From CAITZA01 sp937915285 (GTDB lineage: Bacteria > Desulfobacterota > Desulfomonilia > Desulfomonilales > Desulfomonilaceae), in assembly GCA_036821825.1 (NCBI GenBank), contig DAISIV010000003.1, forward strand, positions 1-64,000: 64,000 nt of DNA, read 5' to 3'. Position 1 is the stretch's first letter. The number at the start of each line of letters is the position of its first letter. A program made the position numbers and the translations under genes. Under the pieces are notes generated by a model. The model worked only from the letters and a program-made list of their open reading frames with translations, did no database searches and was not told the origin of the DNA. Positions 1 to 8,902 of the stretch are shown piece by piece.

Positions 1-126
1 CAGGACCCATTTCATTCAGCAATAGCTTAAGATTTTCTTGATTACCTTTTTTCCGGTTCAGACAGCCGGGACGCCATAGACAACTCCGCTGTCGGGGATA
101 TCAGGGCCTGGTGGTCCGGCAACCCC

Positions 127-501
127 GTGTACCAGTTCAATCCTTACTATTCTGGGCCGGCGTCTATGCAACAGCAACAGCAGGCGCAACAACCTCAGCA
201 GCAACAAATGATGCAGCAACCTAGCGTAAATTTTTACCCGGGTGGCCAGGCGGATGGCGGTTACCCACAGCCTCAGCAGCAGGCAGGAACATACGGTTAC
301 CAGGGTTATTCTCCCGGGGGCGCCTATCAGCAGCAGCCTCAACAGCAAATGTACGGAGCGGCTCAGCCTCAGGTTCAGCAACCACCGCAATATTATCCGC
401 CGCAACCGCAGGCCCAGCCTGTTTATCAGACGCCTCAGCAATATGCCCCCATGGGACAGGCTCCACAGGGTTATCCCGGTCAGCCCGGCGCATACCAATA
501 G
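127..501 (+). CDS. Gln/Pro/Tyr-rich low-complexity protein, start uncertain
   Basis: About 124 residues dominated by Gln, Pro, Tyr and Gly, with runs such as MQQQQQAQQPQQQQ and repeated QP/PQ/YPGQ units. No enzymatic domain is visible. The GTG used here has no convincing ribosome binding site. The same frame stays open upstream to position 31, just after a TAA at 28-30, and that stretch looks coding (AWWSGNPVYQFNPYYSG), yet it holds no ATG, GTG or TTG. The real start may be missing, unusual or hidden by a frameshift. The gene ends just before a strong bidirectional terminator shared with the convergent tol-pal operon. Function unknown; a surface or secreted low-complexity protein is a guess. 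Confidence 0.5.
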   Translation: MYQFNPYYSGPASMQQQQQAQQPQQQQMMQQPSVNFYPGGQADGGYPQPQQQAGTYGYQGYSPGGAYQQQPQQQMYGAAQPQVQQPPQYYPPQPQAQPVYQTPQQYAPMGQAPQGYPGQPGAYQ

Positions 502-521
502 GTCGCTTTTCTCCCATCAAC

Positions 522-550
522 AAAAAAGAGGCTTCATAAGCCTCTTTTTT
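522..550. terminator. Bidirectional intrinsic terminator
   Basis: A perfect 13-bp inverted repeat (522-534 with 538-550) has a 3-nt CAT loop, with A-rich and T-rich flanks on both sides. It lies between the plus-strand Gln/Pro-rich gene and the end of cpoB on the minus strand, whose TAA starts in the T-tract. It can end transcription in both directions. Confidence 0.85.
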
Positions 551-1440
551 TATTCCGTATTTGCCAGGCTTTTTAATCGCCCGGCGGCCAGACGACCTTG
601 AGTGGTGTGGGGATTGTCCTTGACGATTTTCTGGAAGATGATCTTTGCTGATTTGAAATCACCCATTTTTTCAAAGGCCTGACCTTGTTTGTAAAGGGCG
701 CTCAATTCCTTCTTGGAACCTGGGTATTCCTTTATTACGCGGTCGAACTGAAGGACGGCCTCGTCAAAACGCCCCTGTTCCAGCCTCGCCTCACCAATCC
801 AGTAAATTGCTGATGGAGCAAACTGGCTTTTAGGATTCTTTTTAAGGTAGTCCTCGAATTGGGTGACAGCCTGCTCCAGCGCGCCACTCTTGAAAGTAGC
901 GTAAGCCTGCCTGTATGCTTTTTCTTCAGGGCCGACGGATCCGGACCTGATTTCCCCAGCGTCATCTGAATGGTCCAGGTTGGCCGGCTGTTGACGGGAG
1001 GCAGCGGGCTGATCCTCGCGGGAAGCCGTTTTTTGAGCTGATCCACCTGATCCGGCAGGAGTGGGAAAGGTGTCGGAAGTCGCCTTCCTGGCGGTTTCGA
1101 CTCCGACCTGCTTTTCTATCTGGCTAACCCTATCCATCAGCTCCCTGATGTTTTTGTCATCCTGGGGACTTGATTGGACTCGTTCCAGCTTGTCACGTAA
1201 CCGTTGAATCTCTGATTCTAGGTCCTGTATTTTCGACGCGACCTGCGTCGAGCCCTGCTCAACAGGTCCACCCGAATTGGCTGGCTTCACATACGGCAAG
1301 GTAGGGTTCGTTGTCCTCGTCAGACAACCCGACGTGGTCAGGCATGTCAGGCAACATGCGACTATGACCGGATTACTCAACACCCTTCCACTTCTCCGGA
1401 TAGCAGTGAGAGTCAGTCTTTTTGCCGCGTCAAGGATCAT
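550..1440 (-). CDS. cpoB: Tol-Pal system protein CpoB (YbgF)
   Basis: Periplasmic factor of the Tol-Pal machine, which in other bacteria links outer-membrane constriction to septal peptidoglycan synthesis. The ATG at 1440 is preferred over the longer 1479 start because it forms a 4-nt ATGA overlap with the pal stop codon, which implies translational coupling. The N-terminus has a hydrophobic signal ending in TTSGC, so the protein may be lipid-anchored. A coiled-coil stretch follows (IQDLESEIQRLRDKLERVQ). The C-terminal half carries TPR-like repeats (AYATFKSGALEQAVTQFEDY, AIYWIGEARLEQGRFDEAV) typical of YbgF. It is the last gene of the tolQRAB-pal-cpoB operon. Confidence 0.9.
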   Translation of the reverse strand: MILDAAKRLTLTAIRRSGRVLSNPVIVACCLTCLTTSGCLTRTTNPTLPYVKPANSGGPVEQGSTQVASKIQDLESEIQRLRDKLERVQSSPQDDKNIRELMDRVSQIEKQVGVETARKATSDTFPTPAGSGGSAQKTASREDQPAASRQQPANLDHSDDAGEIRSGSVGPEEKAYRQAYATFKSGALEQAVTQFEDYLKKNPKSQFAPSAIYWIGEARLEQGRFDEAVLQFDRVIKEYPGSKKELSALYKQGQAFEKMGDFKSAKIIFQKIVKDNPHTTQGRLAAGRLKSLANTE

Positions 1441-1931
1441 TTTCCTGCCCTGAGATAAACCCGTCTGTTCTTGGCCCACGCTTCCTCATTATGAGCCGGG
1501 TCCACCGGTAACTCCGAACCGAATGATACAGTCGAAATCCTGTTTGGAGCTATGCCAACCGTTGATAAATACTCAGCCACCGAGCCCGCCCTTCTCTCTC
1601 CCAAAGCAAGGTTATACTCGGCCGTGCCCCTCTCATCACAGTGACCTTCAGCTATCACCGAGACATTCGGATACTTTTTAAGGATTTCAGCATTGTACTG
1701 CAACGCAGCCTGGGCTTCCTGGGATAGTCCATACTTGTCAAAATCAAAATACACGACCCTCAGTGTTGACTGAACTCCCTGCATGTCTGCTTCAGATACC
1801 TGACCGCCTACACCGTAACCTGGAACCAACGGAGCATCCGGCTGCTTTACAATCTTTTTGGCGCACCCGCCCATCAGTAAAGACACCAGAACCAGACCTG
1901 TCAACGCAGCGATTATTAAACGGGTTCGCAT
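1437..1931 (-). CDS. pal: Peptidoglycan-associated lipoprotein Pal
   Basis: Outer-membrane lipoprotein that binds peptidoglycan and TolB. The sequence shows a type II signal peptide with lipobox LMGGC, then a C-terminal OmpA-like domain containing the peptidoglycan-binding segment EGHCDERGTAEYNLALGERR. Length (164 aa) is normal for Pal. A GGAG ribosome binding site lies 6 nt upstream of the ATG. It sits between tolB and cpoB, and its TGA overlaps the cpoB ATG. Confidence 0.96.
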   Translation of the reverse strand: MRTRLIIAALTGLVLVSLLMGGCAKKIVKQPDAPLVPGYGVGGQVSEADMQGVQSTLRVVYFDFDKYGLSQEAQAALQYNAEILKKYPNVSVIAEGHCDERGTAEYNLALGERRAGSVAEYLSTVGIAPNRISTVSFGSELPVDPAHNEEAWAKNRRVYLRAGK

Positions 1932-1961
1932 CTGTCTCTCCTATCCTGTCAAATCGCCGCC

Positions 1962-3278
1962 TCAGCGAGCGTTGTTGCGAGACCAGGCCGGACTCTTTCC
2001 TGTAACCGGTGACACGGGAATCTGTATCGAGCCCTTGGCGTCCATTATATAGATCCTCTTGGCTCCATCCCTGTTTGATGTGAATGCTATCAACCTGCCA
2101 TCCGGCGACCACGAAGGCTCCTGGTTGGAACCCTGCGTCGTCAACACCTTGAAATCAGAGCCATCAACCCTGATTACACACACCTGAAAACGTCCGTCTA
2201 TCCTGGCCGTGAAGGCTATCATGTCGCCACGTGGAGACCAGTCCGGATCAGTATTGTAATTGCTTGTAAAAGTCAGACGCCTGGGATCCCCGCCATTTAC
2301 GGGGGAAACATAAATCTGAGGCGCTCCTGCTTGATCCGAAACATGCGCTATAGCCATCGAATCTGGCGACCATGAGGGAGAGATATCATTTCCCAGACCG
2401 TTAGTCAATTGTTTTAGTATGTTTCCTTGGGTATTTATAATGAAAATCTTAGGTATTGATTTAACACTCATCGATAAAGCAATGAAATTACCATCAGGAG
2501 AGAACCGGCCGGATGCGTTCAGGCCGGAACGGGTAGATATTGGCATGACCTTCATATTACTTAGGTTTAGGGACCAGAGGTCGGGGTTGCGGTTCAGGTA
2601 CGAGGTAAAGAGTATGCTGTTTCCGTCCGGGGCCCAGTCAGGTGAAAGGTTTATTGTGCCGTTTCTCGTGAGTTGCTGCAGGTTGTGTCCGTCGTAGTCC
2701 ATTGAGTATAGTTCGCGTGTTTGAGAGTCCCCGACAAAGGCTATTTTGCTGGAGAAGCATCCCTGGACACCTGTTAATTTTTCCAGGACTCTGTCGTCGA
2801 ACAGATGTATCATTTTCCTGTGGTCGGCCACTCTGGCTGTGTATCTTTTCCCCATTTCGAGTTTTCTCAGGCCAACGTCATATAGTCTGGCTTCAACCGT
2901 GAGTTGATCCCCCTGAACCTGGAAAGTCCCTGTAATTATTGCTTGTACACCTGCTTGCGCCAGGTAGTCGAAATTCGGCTCCAGACCTGAAGCCAGCGCC
3001 GATGAAGCTGGGCACTCCACTATCTGAAACATGCCGGTAATGAAGAGATCATTTTTTACTATAGCCGCCAGGTCTTTTCCGCTAACAGGCCCCCCGGATT
3101 CCGACACAAAATCGACTACAGCCACGGGCATCTTCGTTAGATTCGGGTTATCCACATCAATGAGGAGCTTGGCGTATGCGGTGATGGGACAAAGGGCTAG
3201 CAGCGCAGGCGCTAACGCCCAAAGGAGCATTGCGAGTACTGTGGAACGGCAATATTTGGAGGTGTTTATTATTTTCAT
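1962..3278 (-). CDS. tolB: Tol-Pal translocation protein TolB
   Basis: Periplasmic beta-propeller protein that bridges TolA and Pal. The N-terminus is a cleavable signal peptide (MKIINTSKYC... ending near TAYA). A TolB N-terminal domain follows, then five or so propeller blades with recurring SPDWAPDGNSILFTS, SPSWSPDSMAIAHVS, DPDWSPRGDMIAFTA and EPSWSPDGRLIAFTS motifs. The ATG at 3278 is chosen because it opens a canonical signal peptide. An in-frame TTG at 3302 would add eight residues, and neither start has a strong ribosome binding site. Third-to-last gene of the tol operon. Confidence 0.95.
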   Translation of the reverse strand: MKIINTSKYCRSTVLAMLLWALAPALLALCPITAYAKLLIDVDNPNLTKMPVAVVDFVSESGGPVSGKDLAAIVKNDLFITGMFQIVECPASSALASGLEPNFDYLAQAGVQAIITGTFQVQGDQLTVEARLYDVGLRKLEMGKRYTARVADHRKMIHLFDDRVLEKLTGVQGCFSSKIAFVGDSQTRELYSMDYDGHNLQQLTRNGTINLSPDWAPDGNSILFTSYLNRNPDLWSLNLSNMKVMPISTRSGLNASGRFSPDGNFIALSMSVKSIPKIFIINTQGNILKQLTNGLGNDISPSWSPDSMAIAHVSDQAGAPQIYVSPVNGGDPRRLTFTSNYNTDPDWSPRGDMIAFTARIDGRFQVCVIRVDGSDFKVLTTQGSNQEPSWSPDGRLIAFTSNRDGAKRIYIMDAKGSIQIPVSPVTGKSPAWSRNNAR

Positions 3279-3351
3279 TATTATAGAGGAGAAAAGCTCC
3301 AATTCCGGTTAGCTTCCGGGAAAAGGCATGATGTGTTTGGACGCCAGACCA

Positions 3352-4203
3352 TCATTGCATTCCGCCCGGCGTGAACCGGAGAGCGAGTCCACCTGACTGT
3401 TTTATCTTTTCGCTTACATCCTGTGGTACGGGAGGGAATGGAGCGGCGTGGAAAACGGCCCTCAATGCGGAGTTGTCGAAGAGTTTGTCTCCTGAACTGG
3501 AGTCTATGGACGCCTCGATGAGCTTTCCTTCTTCTGTTATCTGGACCCCGACGACGGTTATTTTGTCCAGTTTGGTTTGATCGCCGAGCAAAGACCAGTG
3601 GGTGTTGACCTTGTTTTTGACAAGCTCAAACCATCGTGACATTTCGGCGTCAGCGCTCGAGGCCCCTACCCTGCCGGATGAGGTATTGGCTGACCGGGGC
3701 TGCTCCTGTGGCGCCGCATCACTTTTCCGCTCCTGCATTTTGGAGCGGAGTTCCGTCAGCCTCTTCTCAAGGTATTTAGTATTGTCGGGCTCTTTCGGTG
3801 GCGCCGGCTTTTTGTTTGATGCGATTTTTTGTTCCGGAATCTTCTGGGCCGGTTTCTTTCTTTTTTCCATTTGAAGCGTTGGAACAGGTCTGGCTTCAGA
3901 GAAAGTCGAGGTCAAACGTTCCTGTGGAGGAGTGTGAGCGGTAGCCGGCTCTGTGAATTCGTGAACAACATGATTAACAGCAGGCTCGTTTAATGTAGTC
4001 TGGGGACGCGCCATTTCTATCCGTGGAGCCCCCGATTCTATGAGCTTCACATTCGTCACCACTGGGCCAACCACCTTGGAACGTGGCGCAAACGAGTAGG
4101 ACATGACAACAATCCCTACCAGAGCCAGTAGATGCAGGGCGGCCGAAACCGCCATCATCGAATTGTCAGCCATACGCCCGGATTTTAAAAGCTCCGAAAT
4201 CAT
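3352..4203 (-). CDS. tolA: TolA/TonB-family energy-coupling protein
   Basis: Inner-membrane protein expected to transmit TolQR proton-motive energy to TolB/Pal. It has one N-terminal transmembrane helix (MMAVSAALHLLALVGIVVMS), a long Pro/Lys/Glu-rich periplasmic linker (about residues 60-180), and a C-terminal TonB-like domain with the conserved pattern VTVVGVQITEEGKLIEASI and FDNSALRAVFHAAPFPPVP. The start ATG overlaps the tolR stop (ATGA), so translation is probably coupled. At 283 aa it is shorter than the E. coli protein, which is common outside the Enterobacteria. Confidence 0.9.
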   Translation of the reverse strand: MISELLKSGRMADNSMMAVSAALHLLALVGIVVMSYSFAPRSKVVGPVVTNVKLIESGAPRIEMARPQTTLNEPAVNHVVHEFTEPATAHTPPQERLTSTFSEARPVPTLQMEKRKKPAQKIPEQKIASNKKPAPPKEPDNTKYLEKRLTELRSKMQERKSDAAPQEQPRSANTSSGRVGASSADAEMSRWFELVKNKVNTHWSLLGDQTKLDKITVVGVQITEEGKLIEASIDSSSGDKLFDNSALRAVFHAAPFPPVPQDVSEKIKQSGGLALRFTPGGMQ

Positions 4204-4634
4204 CTCGCCCCAGCGGAATCCTCCTGTGGTGTAGTGATCATGCCAAGATTGGTAACTCCGGCGCTCTTCAGATTCCCCATTATCCTGACAACCGATCCAT
4301 ATGGGACATTCTTGTCGGCCCTGAGAAACACTTCCCGGCTAGGCCGGTCCTTGAGGGACTGAAGTATGAGATCAGCCAGTTGCGCTTCGCTGGTTTTCTT
4401 CTCGTTTACAAATATCTCCCCGTTACCTGACATGGATATAATTACTTCATCGTTCTGCTGAACCTTCTCCAGTGGGGCGCCTTTCGCCTGTGGCAATTCG
4501 ACGGATACCCCTTCCTGAAGCATCGGGGCTGTAACCATGAATATGATGAGTAACACGAGCATGACGTCTACCAATGGCGTTACATTGATCTCAGACATCG
4601 GAGCCCGTGATGATTTGTTCATGCTAAAGGCCAT
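4200..4634 (-). CDS. tolR: TolR (ExbD/TolR family proton channel subunit)
   Basis: Proton channel subunit that works with TolQ. It has a single N-terminal helix starting INVTPLVDVMLVLLIIFMV, which contains the conserved transmembrane aspartate needed for proton movement in the family. A periplasmic ExbD-like domain with VFLRADKNVPYGSVVRIMG follows. The ATG at 4634 is chosen because GGAG lies 6 nt upstream; the TTG at 4640 would abut that site. The gene overlaps tolA by 4 nt. Confidence 0.94.
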   Translation of the reverse strand: MAFSMNKSSRAPMSEINVTPLVDVMLVLLIIFMVTAPMLQEGVSVELPQAKGAPLEKVQQNDEVIISMSGNGEIFVNEKKTSEAQLADLILQSLKDRPSREVFLRADKNVPYGSVVRIMGNLKSAGVTNLGMITTPQEDSAGAR

Positions 4635-4665
4635 TTCCAACTCCGTGACGCTCTAGAGCGACGAT

Positions 4666-5415
4666 CTATTTCCTTTTCCAGTAAACCCTTTCAATTATGT
4701 TGATCAACTCAGAAGCAAAATTGTCCATCTCCGTGGAAATGGTGTTAATCCTGCTGAGAAAGTAATTGTAGAAAACGACTGCGGGAATAGCCGCCGCAAG
4801 GCCGGCTGCCGTAGCAATGAGGGCTTCCGCTATGCCTGGAGCAACTACCGCAAGTGAGGCGCTCTTCATCACGCCGATGCTTCGAAAGGATTCCATGATA
4901 CCCCAGACCGTTCCGAACAATCCGATGAAAGGCGCCGAAGAGCCCGTGGTAGCAAGGAAGTTTACACCCCTTTCGAGTCTGGCGCGTTCGGCCGTCACCG
5001 CCTGTTGTAGCGACCGGGTGATGTTGTCCATGCCCGTGCGTTCATACTCCGGCTCCGACCCAGCATCAATCGACGCCTTCTGAGCCGCAGACTGTATCTT
5101 TGATATTCGCGTCAATTCAGCGTATCCGGCCTTGAATACATGAGCCAGTGGACTGAATGTAAACTGTTTGGCCTCTGCGTAAAGCAGCGAAAACTTCCTG
5201 GACTCCCTGAAAGCGTCAAAAAATAGCTGAGTGTGCTTCCTCGCCCTGGACAACGCTATAGCCTTGGTCAAAATTATTCCCCAGCACACTATAGAGAATG
5301 CCAGCAAAGTTAACATCACTCCCTTGACTACCCACCCAGCTCCCGAAATAATTGCCCAAATGCTCTGGTCAGTTACACCCGAACCCGGCAAATTTGCGGC
5401 AAAAGCCTCTATCAT
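4666..5415 (-). CDS. tolQ: TolQ (MotA/TolQ/ExbB proton channel)
   Basis: Inner-membrane channel subunit that, with TolR, converts proton flow into TolA movement. It has a first transmembrane helix (VVKGVMLTLLAFSIVCWGII), a long cytoplasmic loop, and two C-terminal helices with the family signature GLFGTVWGIMESFRSIG. The ATG at 5415 follows AAAGGGG at about 9 nt. A GTG at 5466 would add 17 charged residues before the usual N-terminus. This is the first gene of the tolQRAB-pal-cpoB operon. Confidence 0.94.
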   Translation of the reverse strand: MIEAFAANLPGSGVTDQSIWAIISGAGWVVKGVMLTLLAFSIVCWGIILTKAIALSRARKHTQLFFDAFRESRKFSLLYAEAKQFTFSPLAHVFKAGYAELTRISKIQSAAQKASIDAGSEPEYERTGMDNITRSLQQAVTAERARLERGVNFLATTGSSAPFIGLFGTVWGIMESFRSIGVMKSASLAVVAPGIAEALIATAAGLAAAIPAVVFYNYFLSRINTISTEMDNFASELINIIERVYWKRK

Positions 5416-5446
5416 CTGGTTAATCCCCTTTCTACGAATCGACACA

Positions 5447-5475
5447 CAAATAGTCCACTTTGACACCTAAGTCAA
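5447..5475 (-). promoter_or_regulatory. Candidate sigma-70 promoter of the tol-pal operon
   Basis: On the minus strand TTGACT (5475-5470) is followed after 17 nt by TATTTG (5452-5447). The predicted transcript would begin about 25 nt upstream of the preferred tolQ ATG. The -35 box is good and the -10 box moderate. The surrounding 5416-5845 interval is otherwise AT-rich with no gene visible. Confidence 0.35.
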
Positions 5476-5803
5476 GTTTAACCGTTATTAGAAGGTGTTA
5501 TATATTTTATCTAATGTTTTATATGATATGTTCACATCATTTTCACTGAATTCATTGTATTTGAAACACGATGAACGTGTTGGCTGGATTTGTCGGTTGC
5601 GACAGAACGGATTCCGGCATTGACAGGTGAGCGATCAGCGGATTAACTCCTTCTCAAATAGTTTAATATTCTACAATTTACATTCATTAATTGAGACATT
5701 GTCTGGAGATATAAGTTCCGCTTTGTATTTTTTGCTGTTACGGTCTTCGGCGGGGACTGATGGGGAATGAACCAGGATGGTTTGTCATTGGGATGGTTGG
5801 GGG

Positions 5804-5833
5804 GGCTGTCGCAGTTGGTTTTATACGACAGCC
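5804..5833 (-). terminator. Inverted repeat downstream of cooC
   Basis: GGCTGTCG (5804-5811) and CGACAGCC (5826-5833) form an 8-bp perfect stem just beyond the cooC stop codon. There is no T-run on the minus strand, so this is at best a factor-assisted or mRNA-stabilising hairpin. Confidence 0.35.
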
Positions 5834-5845
5834 TCTCGCATGTTG

Positions 5846-6616
5846 TTAATTCAGTATACCCAGATCCTTGAGCATGTTTTTGACAGCCACGTATGATACG
5901 GCGTTGGAATCAATCTTGACCAGAGGCTCACCGGACAGATCGAGGTCCACAAGAGCTTCGTCATAAGGAATAATGGCCTGTGGTTTCTGTGGCAGCGCCT
6001 CTATTTCCTTTCTCGTACTTTCGGGAAGTTCATCAATTGAACCCTTGACGCGACTGAGCACGATGTGCTGATTGTGGACACGTCCCTCCATTTCATTGAT
6101 AAGCTCAACGATTCTTCCGATTGTTCTAAGGGCACGAGGCGAGGCGTCGGACACAATGAACAGATGGTCGACTTCTTCTTCCGTCCGGCGTGACAAGTGC
6201 TCCATTCCAGCCTCATTATCTATGACTACGAACACATAATTTCCGGTGAGTCTAGAGATGACGTCGCGCAGGATGTTATTGGCCATGCAGTAACATCCCG
6301 GGCCTTCAGGTCTACCCATTGAAAGGAAATCAAGATCCTTTGTTTCTTCGAGGGACGCCTGAATCTGGTAGTCCATGAACCTGTCGCGGGTCATACCACC
6401 GGGAATGTCTTCTCCCATCTTCCTGGCGTCTTCCCTGATACAGCCTACACTCTTGGGTTCCCTGACTCCTAGGACCTCATGGAGGTTGGAATTCGAGTCC
6501 GCATCAATTGCCAGTAGAGGTCTTTGTCCGGCATCCGCAAGGGCCTTGATGATTAAAGCCGTGATCGATGTTTTGCCAACGCCACCCTTGCCTGCCACAG
6601 CCAGTCTGATTCCCAT
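5846..6616 (-). CDS. cooC: CooC-type ATPase for CODH nickel insertion
   Basis: Probable maturation ATPase that delivers nickel to carbon monoxide dehydrogenase or acetyl-CoA synthase. It is a MinD/ParA-type P-loop protein with a deviant Walker A KGGVGKT (residues 10-16) and DADSN near residue 38. The CooC hallmark Cys-x-Cys (C108, C110 in GPGCYCMANN) is the proposed metal/dimer site in the family. Length 256 aa is typical. No CODH genes are in the window. The upstream neighbour is a MetE-like methyltransferase, which fits Wood-Ljungdahl or C1 metabolism. A general ParA-like ATPase is the alternative, but the CxC motif argues for CooC. Confidence 0.85.
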   Translation of the reverse strand: MGIRLAVAGKGGVGKTSITALIIKALADAGQRPLLAIDADSNSNLHEVLGVREPKSVGCIREDARKMGEDIPGGMTRDRFMDYQIQASLEETKDLDFLSMGRPEGPGCYCMANNILRDVISRLTGNYVFVVIDNEAGMEHLSRRTEEEVDHLFIVSDASPRALRTIGRIVELINEMEGRVHNQHIVLSRVKGSIDELPESTRKEIEALPQKPQAIIPYDEALVDLDLSGEPLVKIDSNAVSYVAVKNMLKDLGILN

Positions 6617-6719
6617 CTGAAATCCTTTCTATATTGTTAACGCTTGTTTTTCCCCTAAAAATGTCCGCAAACCATGCGGCCATGCTCGGCCGGCCGTCTT
6701 GCGTTAATACCGTCATCCA

Positions 6720-7796
6720 TCAGAATATATCGGAAATTGTTTTGGAATCCAACTCTTTCATTATCCTGTAAACCTGTTCGGTTTCATTGAGTTTCAATCC
6801 GGCGCAACCGCAGGCCGGAGTAATCATTAGCCTATCTGTCAGCAACTGTCTTGGTATTCCCTTGCTCTCCAGCATATCCACTCCGTCTCTTATTCTTTTG
6901 ATGACTGTGTCGGCATTTTCGTTCATGACCATCGGGGTATTTGCCACAGCGCCCCAGGCTAGGGCGCCACCCCTGGTCAGAAACTCGTTCAGTTTCTGAG
7001 GATAGATGGCCAGAGAATCCATATAATCGACGGCATCGAAGTTAAGAACCCTTATCTGGCTATCCATGAGAAGCCCCCAATCGGTGTTTCCGCAGCAATG
7101 CACTGCAGGCAATGCCCCGCGACCGGCCACCATGGCTATCACATCGTCCAGAGCCTCTGTAACATCCGTCGCAGATACGCCCAGGAACGCCGATGAACCG
7201 TAAGCGCTAAGACTCGGCTCATCCAGAAAGACTATGATCTTTTCGGCATACGGCGAAAATTTCTCTATCAGCCATATGGCTTTCAGCCCCATGGCCTTGA
7301 CCGCTACATCCTTGAAAAGTGGATGATAAAATATGGGCTTACGGTTTTCGTCTGTCACTGTAAGCGCAAAACTCAACGGACCTGTCACCTGAACCTTGAT
7401 GAACTTCTTCTTTTCTCCCGAGGCCGCCAGCTTCTCAAGCAGCACATGTATGCCTCGACCAAAATCAGGACTAACGAAGAAATCATCAGCGCTCGCTCCG
7501 TCCAGTATGTCCAGATAGCGAGAATAAAACAGTTCCACGTCAGACTCGGGATCTCCAGTTGTGTCGAAATGATATGTGAGATTTTGAAGATCCACCCTGA
7601 ATCGTGGAAGATTTTCCGAAAACTGTATCCACATTTGCTCACGTGGATCTGACCTGGAGAGCTGCGGGGCATGCGGAGCATTACTCAATGACCGTAATAT
7701 AAGATCCACAGCGTCTGCGGCGTCGGTGTGCGGCAGACTACCGACGGCGGTTGTTATCAATCCTGGAAGCCAGGCTGTCTCTTCAAATTTTGTCAT
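6720..7796 (-). CDS. MetE C-terminal-like (core-MetE) methyltransferase
   Basis: Single-domain relative of the catalytic half of cobalamin-independent methionine synthase, UroD/MetE-like TIM barrel. The start (TTAVGSLPHTD) matches the family's opening strand. Zinc ligands expected for thiol activation are visible: H233-x-C235 in VHCCGN and a Cys in TPACGCAG (C329/C331). The N-terminal folate-binding half of full MetE is absent, so folate-independent methyl transfer, perhaps from a methyl-corrinoid protein, is more likely; this is inferred. It is upstream of cooC on the same strand. Confidence 0.75.
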   Translation of the reverse strand: MTKFEETAWLPGLITTAVGSLPHTDAADAVDLILRSLSNAPHAPQLSRSDPREQMWIQFSENLPRFRVDLQNLTYHFDTTGDPESDVELFYSRYLDILDGASADDFFVSPDFGRGIHVLLEKLAASGEKKKFIKVQVTGPLSFALTVTDENRKPIFYHPLFKDVAVKAMGLKAIWLIEKFSPYAEKIIVFLDEPSLSAYGSSAFLGVSATDVTEALDDVIAMVAGRGALPAVHCCGNTDWGLLMDSQIRVLNFDAVDYMDSLAIYPQKLNEFLTRGGALAWGAVANTPMVMNENADTVIKRIRDGVDMLESKGIPRQLLTDRLMITPACGCAGLKLNETEQVYRIMKELDSKTISDIF

Positions 7797-7879
7797 TGCA
7801 AGCTCCTGATTGGTTCTAAGCTAATCTACGATCAAGCGTGTCAGTCTATATTTATTTTACTATATCCAAATATCCTAAT

Positions 7880-8902
7880 CTATCTTAATTCGGCCTGGAT
7901 CATGTCGGGTTCAGGCATTTTACTATCCTCCACCAGAGGAAGGACACTCAGATAGTCAGCTATCCTGGTCCTTATAAAACCAAGGTCAGCGTGTGTGATT
8001 TCAATAGGGGCAGCATGGCGCAATTCCTGTTCAGTCAGCACAAGCTCCCCGCTTTCCGAGGGCAAGAGAATCCTGTAAGGCGCATCCAAATATTTGCTCA
8101 CCCGTTCAGGAATTCCGAATCCGTAGTTAATATGCCCTCCTCCGGCTATCACGATCATGGTTCTGCCCTTTGCCGCCGGAGTCTCAAGAAAGTCCAGGAT
8201 TGTTTTGGACATTACCGAGTCTCTGAGGGCCTGCGCCAGGATGATCCTCTCGAGTTTCTTTTCCTGGAAAGCTTTGTGAACCCTGAGTTTCAGACGTAAG
8301 AGCTTCTCGTATTGAGGGTTTATATCATCAACATCCTTGGGAATGCCTTTCTGTTGAGCTTCGGTAAGACCCTCAAGACCCTCGCGAGCTACCTTCCTTA
8401 CCAGCGCGTCAGGAGCGTTCAAGCCTAGTATTGGCGCTTCAACCTCACGCGCATATTCAAGAATCTCAGAATAGTCCTTGAGGTTGGTCCATTTTTCGAC
8501 ACCCAGTTTGGCAGCGAGATCATCAATTTTTGCCCTGCTCTGACTCCATTCATTCAGCGCCTGCTGCTGTTCAGTTGAGAACATCTCCAGTCCCACTGCA
8601 AGCTCAACGCCCTTTTCTGAAAGCCCCTTGATGATATCTAGTTGGAACTTGTGGTGCCGGGCAATGGTATGGTGTTCCCCCAAATATACTATTCTCGACT
8701 TGACGATATCCTCCAGAGCATAATCCAGTGAAACCGGTTCTCCGAGAACCAGATCAACCAGTATCGCAGGACATTTTGCCTGCCCATAACAATTCTGATA
8801 GCTCATGATTCCGGTTAGCGCCATAATTACCAATAATATCCTGAGGCTCTTCCTACCTGCCTCGCCAGAATTCCCAGTTCTCGAAAGTAATTTGAAAATC
8901 AT
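7880..8902 (-). CDS. ChaN-like haem-binding family lipoprotein/exported protein
   Basis: Member of the ChaN (DUF399) family, whose characterised member binds haem at the cell envelope. The core motif VYLGEHHTIARHH and the later LEMFSTEQQQALNEW and VIAGGGHINYGFGIP match the family. The N-terminus is an exported-protein signal (LRILLVIMALTGIMS) followed by a Cys in YQNCYGQ; a lipobox is not clear. The ATG at 8902 has AGGAG 6 nt upstream and is preferred over 8926. The gene overlaps the end of the acylphosphatase gene, so the two are probably co-transcribed. Substrate here is unknown. Confidence 0.75.
   Translation of the reverse strand: MIFKLLSRTGNSGEAGRKSLRILLVIMALTGIMSYQNCYGQAKCPAILVDLVLGEPVSLDYALEDIVKSRIVYLGEHHTIARHHKFQLDIIKGLSEKGVELAVGLEMFSTEQQQALNEWSQSRAKIDDLAAKLGVEKWTNLKDYSEILEYAREVEAPILGLNAPDALVRKVAREGLEGLTEAQQKGIPKDVDDINPQYEKLLRLKLRVHKAFQEKKLERIILAQALRDSVMSKTILDFLETPAAKGRTMIVIAGGGHINYGFGIPERVSKYLDAPYRILLPSESGELVLTEQELRHAAPIEITHADLGFIRTRIADYLSVLPLVEDSKMPEPDMIQAELR

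Noticed and set aside
58..498. 146-codon Leu/Arg-rich minus-strand ORF
   Set aside because: Shadow of the Gln-rich repeats on the other strand.
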